From positions 1 through 62,569 of the forward strand of contig SVLB01000009.1 in the NCBI GenBank assembly GCA_015068135.1: a stretch of 62,569 nt of DNA, written 5' to 3'. Positions 61,465 to 62,569 of the stretch are shown here, one piece after another. This stretch comes from Oscillospiraceae bacterium. Its GTDB lineage: Bacteria; Bacillota; Clostridia; Oscillospirales; Oscillospiraceae. The notes beneath the pieces are model-generated. The model was not told the origin of the DNA and did not search any database. It saw only the letters and a list, made by a program, of their open reading frames with translations. A program made the translations under genes and the position numbers. Each line of letters starts with the position of its first letter. Position 1 is the stretch's first letter.

Positions 61465-61493
61465 ATTATAATCTTATTGGAAATAAAATGCAA
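61465..61493 (-). promoter_or_regulatory. Promoter of prs-pth-mfd
   Basis: On the minus strand: TTGCAT, 17 bases, TATAAT, about 65 bases before the start codon. Confidence 0.78.
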
Positions 61494-61626
61494 CACAAAT
61501 GAAAGTAAATTTCTGCCGAAAAACTGAGAATGATTTGCCGGATTTTAGCACAATTTGTTTAAGACGGTGCGGCTGCAGCAGTCTAGGTAATATTATGCTG
61601 TGTATTAACGGCGGTATTGAGGAAGA

Positions 61627-62569
61627 TCATGGAGAGTATTCATTCACAGCCTTCGCCAAATCACAGATCAAAGCGTATGCAAACTCTGTATGAGGAATAA
61701 TGGTATCGATGGCAAGATATTCCCGGTCGCTGTGATCAAAAGCACCGGTGGGACCCAGGCTGTCTATACAAATGGGACCGCATTGAGCAAGGTGATTGGC
61801 ATCGGACATACCACCGCGTTTTTTGAGCGAAAAGGAATGACCCAGCTGCTTGGCGACTTGCTCCATGCGCTTAGTATAAGCAATGGTCCTTTCATTGGGA
61901 ACCAGGGCAGGGGTGAGGCTCAGCTCGTCAATATCCACCTGATACCCGGCTGCCTTTGCATGTTGTTTCAGCTCCTCGATACATCGTGCCAGCTGATCTT
62001 TGATATCTTGGCGGCTGTAACGAATATCCCATTGAACGGTTGCGGTATCCGGCACAATATTTCGTTTCTCACCGGCATGAAATACACCGACATTGACGCT
62101 GGTATCGGTAGTTCTATCATGGAAGGTACGGAGCCGATTGATCCAATAGACCGCTTCATCTACTGCGGAAAGGGAATTTCCGTCAAAGATATATCCAGCA
62201 TGACCGGCTCTGCCATGAATGGTCACAGACAGGGCAGTTCGTCCTTTTCGTTCCACAGTGACCTGACCCAGGCTTCCTCCTGCCTCAAATACAAATACTT
62301 TGTCACTCATTTTTGCGTATCGCTGGGTGATGGGCTTGGACCAGGGGCTACCCACCTCCTCATCGGGATTGAAAACCGCCAGAATATTCAGCTTTTCGTT
62401 TACATCCTTGGGAAGCTGTTCCAATATATGAAGCATGGAAAGGCATCCCTGCTTCATATCGATCACACCTACCCCGTAGCAGTTTATGCCGTCGGTTCGG
62501 AAGGGACGTTTGGCCACTTCACCGGCAGGAAAAACGGTATCCACATGACCGATGAGCATGAGATCATAA
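61627..62569 (-). CDS. M20-family metallopeptidase (5' truncated by window)
   Basis: The frame is open to the window end, so the N-terminus lies outside; about 313 residues remain. It resembles carboxypeptidase G2-type M20 enzymes. Zinc ligands and active residues appear as the His of LIGHVDTVFPAG, the Asp of GVIDMKQG, the Glu pair in NPDEEVGSP, a Glu in VFEAGG, and a late His in AFDHSDREYL. The dimerisation domain lies in the middle (GRAGHAGYIFDG). It probably cleaves a C-terminal glutamate or a related amino acid from peptides or folates; the substrate is not determined. Confidence 0.88.
   Translation of the reverse strand, partial: YDLMLIGHVDTVFPAGEVAKRPFRTDGINCYGVGVIDMKQGCLSMLHILEQLPKDVNEKLNILAVFNPDEEVGSPWSKPITQRYAKMSDKVFVFEAGGSLGQVTVERKGRTALSVTIHGRAGHAGYIFDGNSLSAVDEAVYWINRLRTFHDRTTDTSVNVGVFHAGEKRNIVPDTATVQWDIRYSRQDIKDQLARCIEELKQHAKAAGYQVDIDELSLTPALVPNERTIAYTKRMEQVAKQLGHSFSLKKRGGMSDANHLAQCGPICIDSLGPTGAFDHSDREYLAIDTIIPHTEFAYALICDLAKAVNEYSP

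Noticed and set aside
61494..61626. Possible small gene between the M20 peptidase and the prs promoter
   Set aside because: Short frames here lack ribosome sites and recognisable features.

Overview
The window looks like a chromosomal segment of an anaerobic Firmicute, most likely a gut-type Clostridia (Oscillospirales/Ruminococcaceae-like; inferred from gene order and family variants, not from a marker gene). G+C is moderate. Start sites have strong GGAGG-type ribosome binding sites and some use TTG or GTG. The only RNA genes seen are one tRNA-Gly and a ZTP riboswitch. No rRNA, insertion sequence or CRISPR array was seen.

Left end (1-14.9 kb): the tail of a pyrimidine operon (pyrD-pyrF-pyrE-pyrB) is followed by a purine operon under a ZTP riboswitch (purE-purC-purF-purM-purN-purO-AICAR transformylase-purD-purL). 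Together they cover most of de novo nucleotide synthesis. Several members are unusual: PyrB carries a PyrI-like zinc domain at its C-terminus, the PurF-like protein lacks the N-terminal glutaminase cysteine, and PurH is split into an archaeal-type IMP cyclohydrolase plus a stand-alone transformylase. A decayed four-helix-bundle (S23/IVP-like) gene with inverted flanks sits inside the operon before purD.

15-23 kb: dapA; queA and tgt, separated by a RelE-type toxin-antitoxin pair apparently inserted at the 3' end of queA; yajC; a ThrE-type exporter; and several small proteins of unknown function with a YfcE-type phosphoesterase.

23-30 kb: a surface polymer O-acylation locus with two SGNH-hydrolase lipoproteins, a DUF4358 lipoprotein, an MBOAT acyltransferase and a DHHW (AlgJ-like) protein; mutY is embedded in it.

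30-39.6 kb: a topoisomerase IV-like pair, a YitT membrane protein, a lipoprotein with a catalytically degenerate transglutaminase-like domain, tRNA-Gly(GCC), a DUF1653 protein, a deacetylase-like protein without the usual Asp pair, and luxS-mtnN.

39.6-45.4 kb: the most accessory-looking part. It holds a 1068-residue TIR-domain protein with zinc ribbons and about 14 tandem WG repeats, lying between repeat-rich flanks, then a cytoplasmic clan GH-A glycosidase behind a promoter with a large palindromic operator.

45.4-62.6 kb: an LTA-synthase-like protein, rsmE, an FtsX-type ABC transporter, murC-ddl-DUF1934, a VanW-family protein, mfd-pth-prs, and a truncated M20 peptidase. Many promoters share an unusual -35 hexamer, TTGCAA or TTGCAT.
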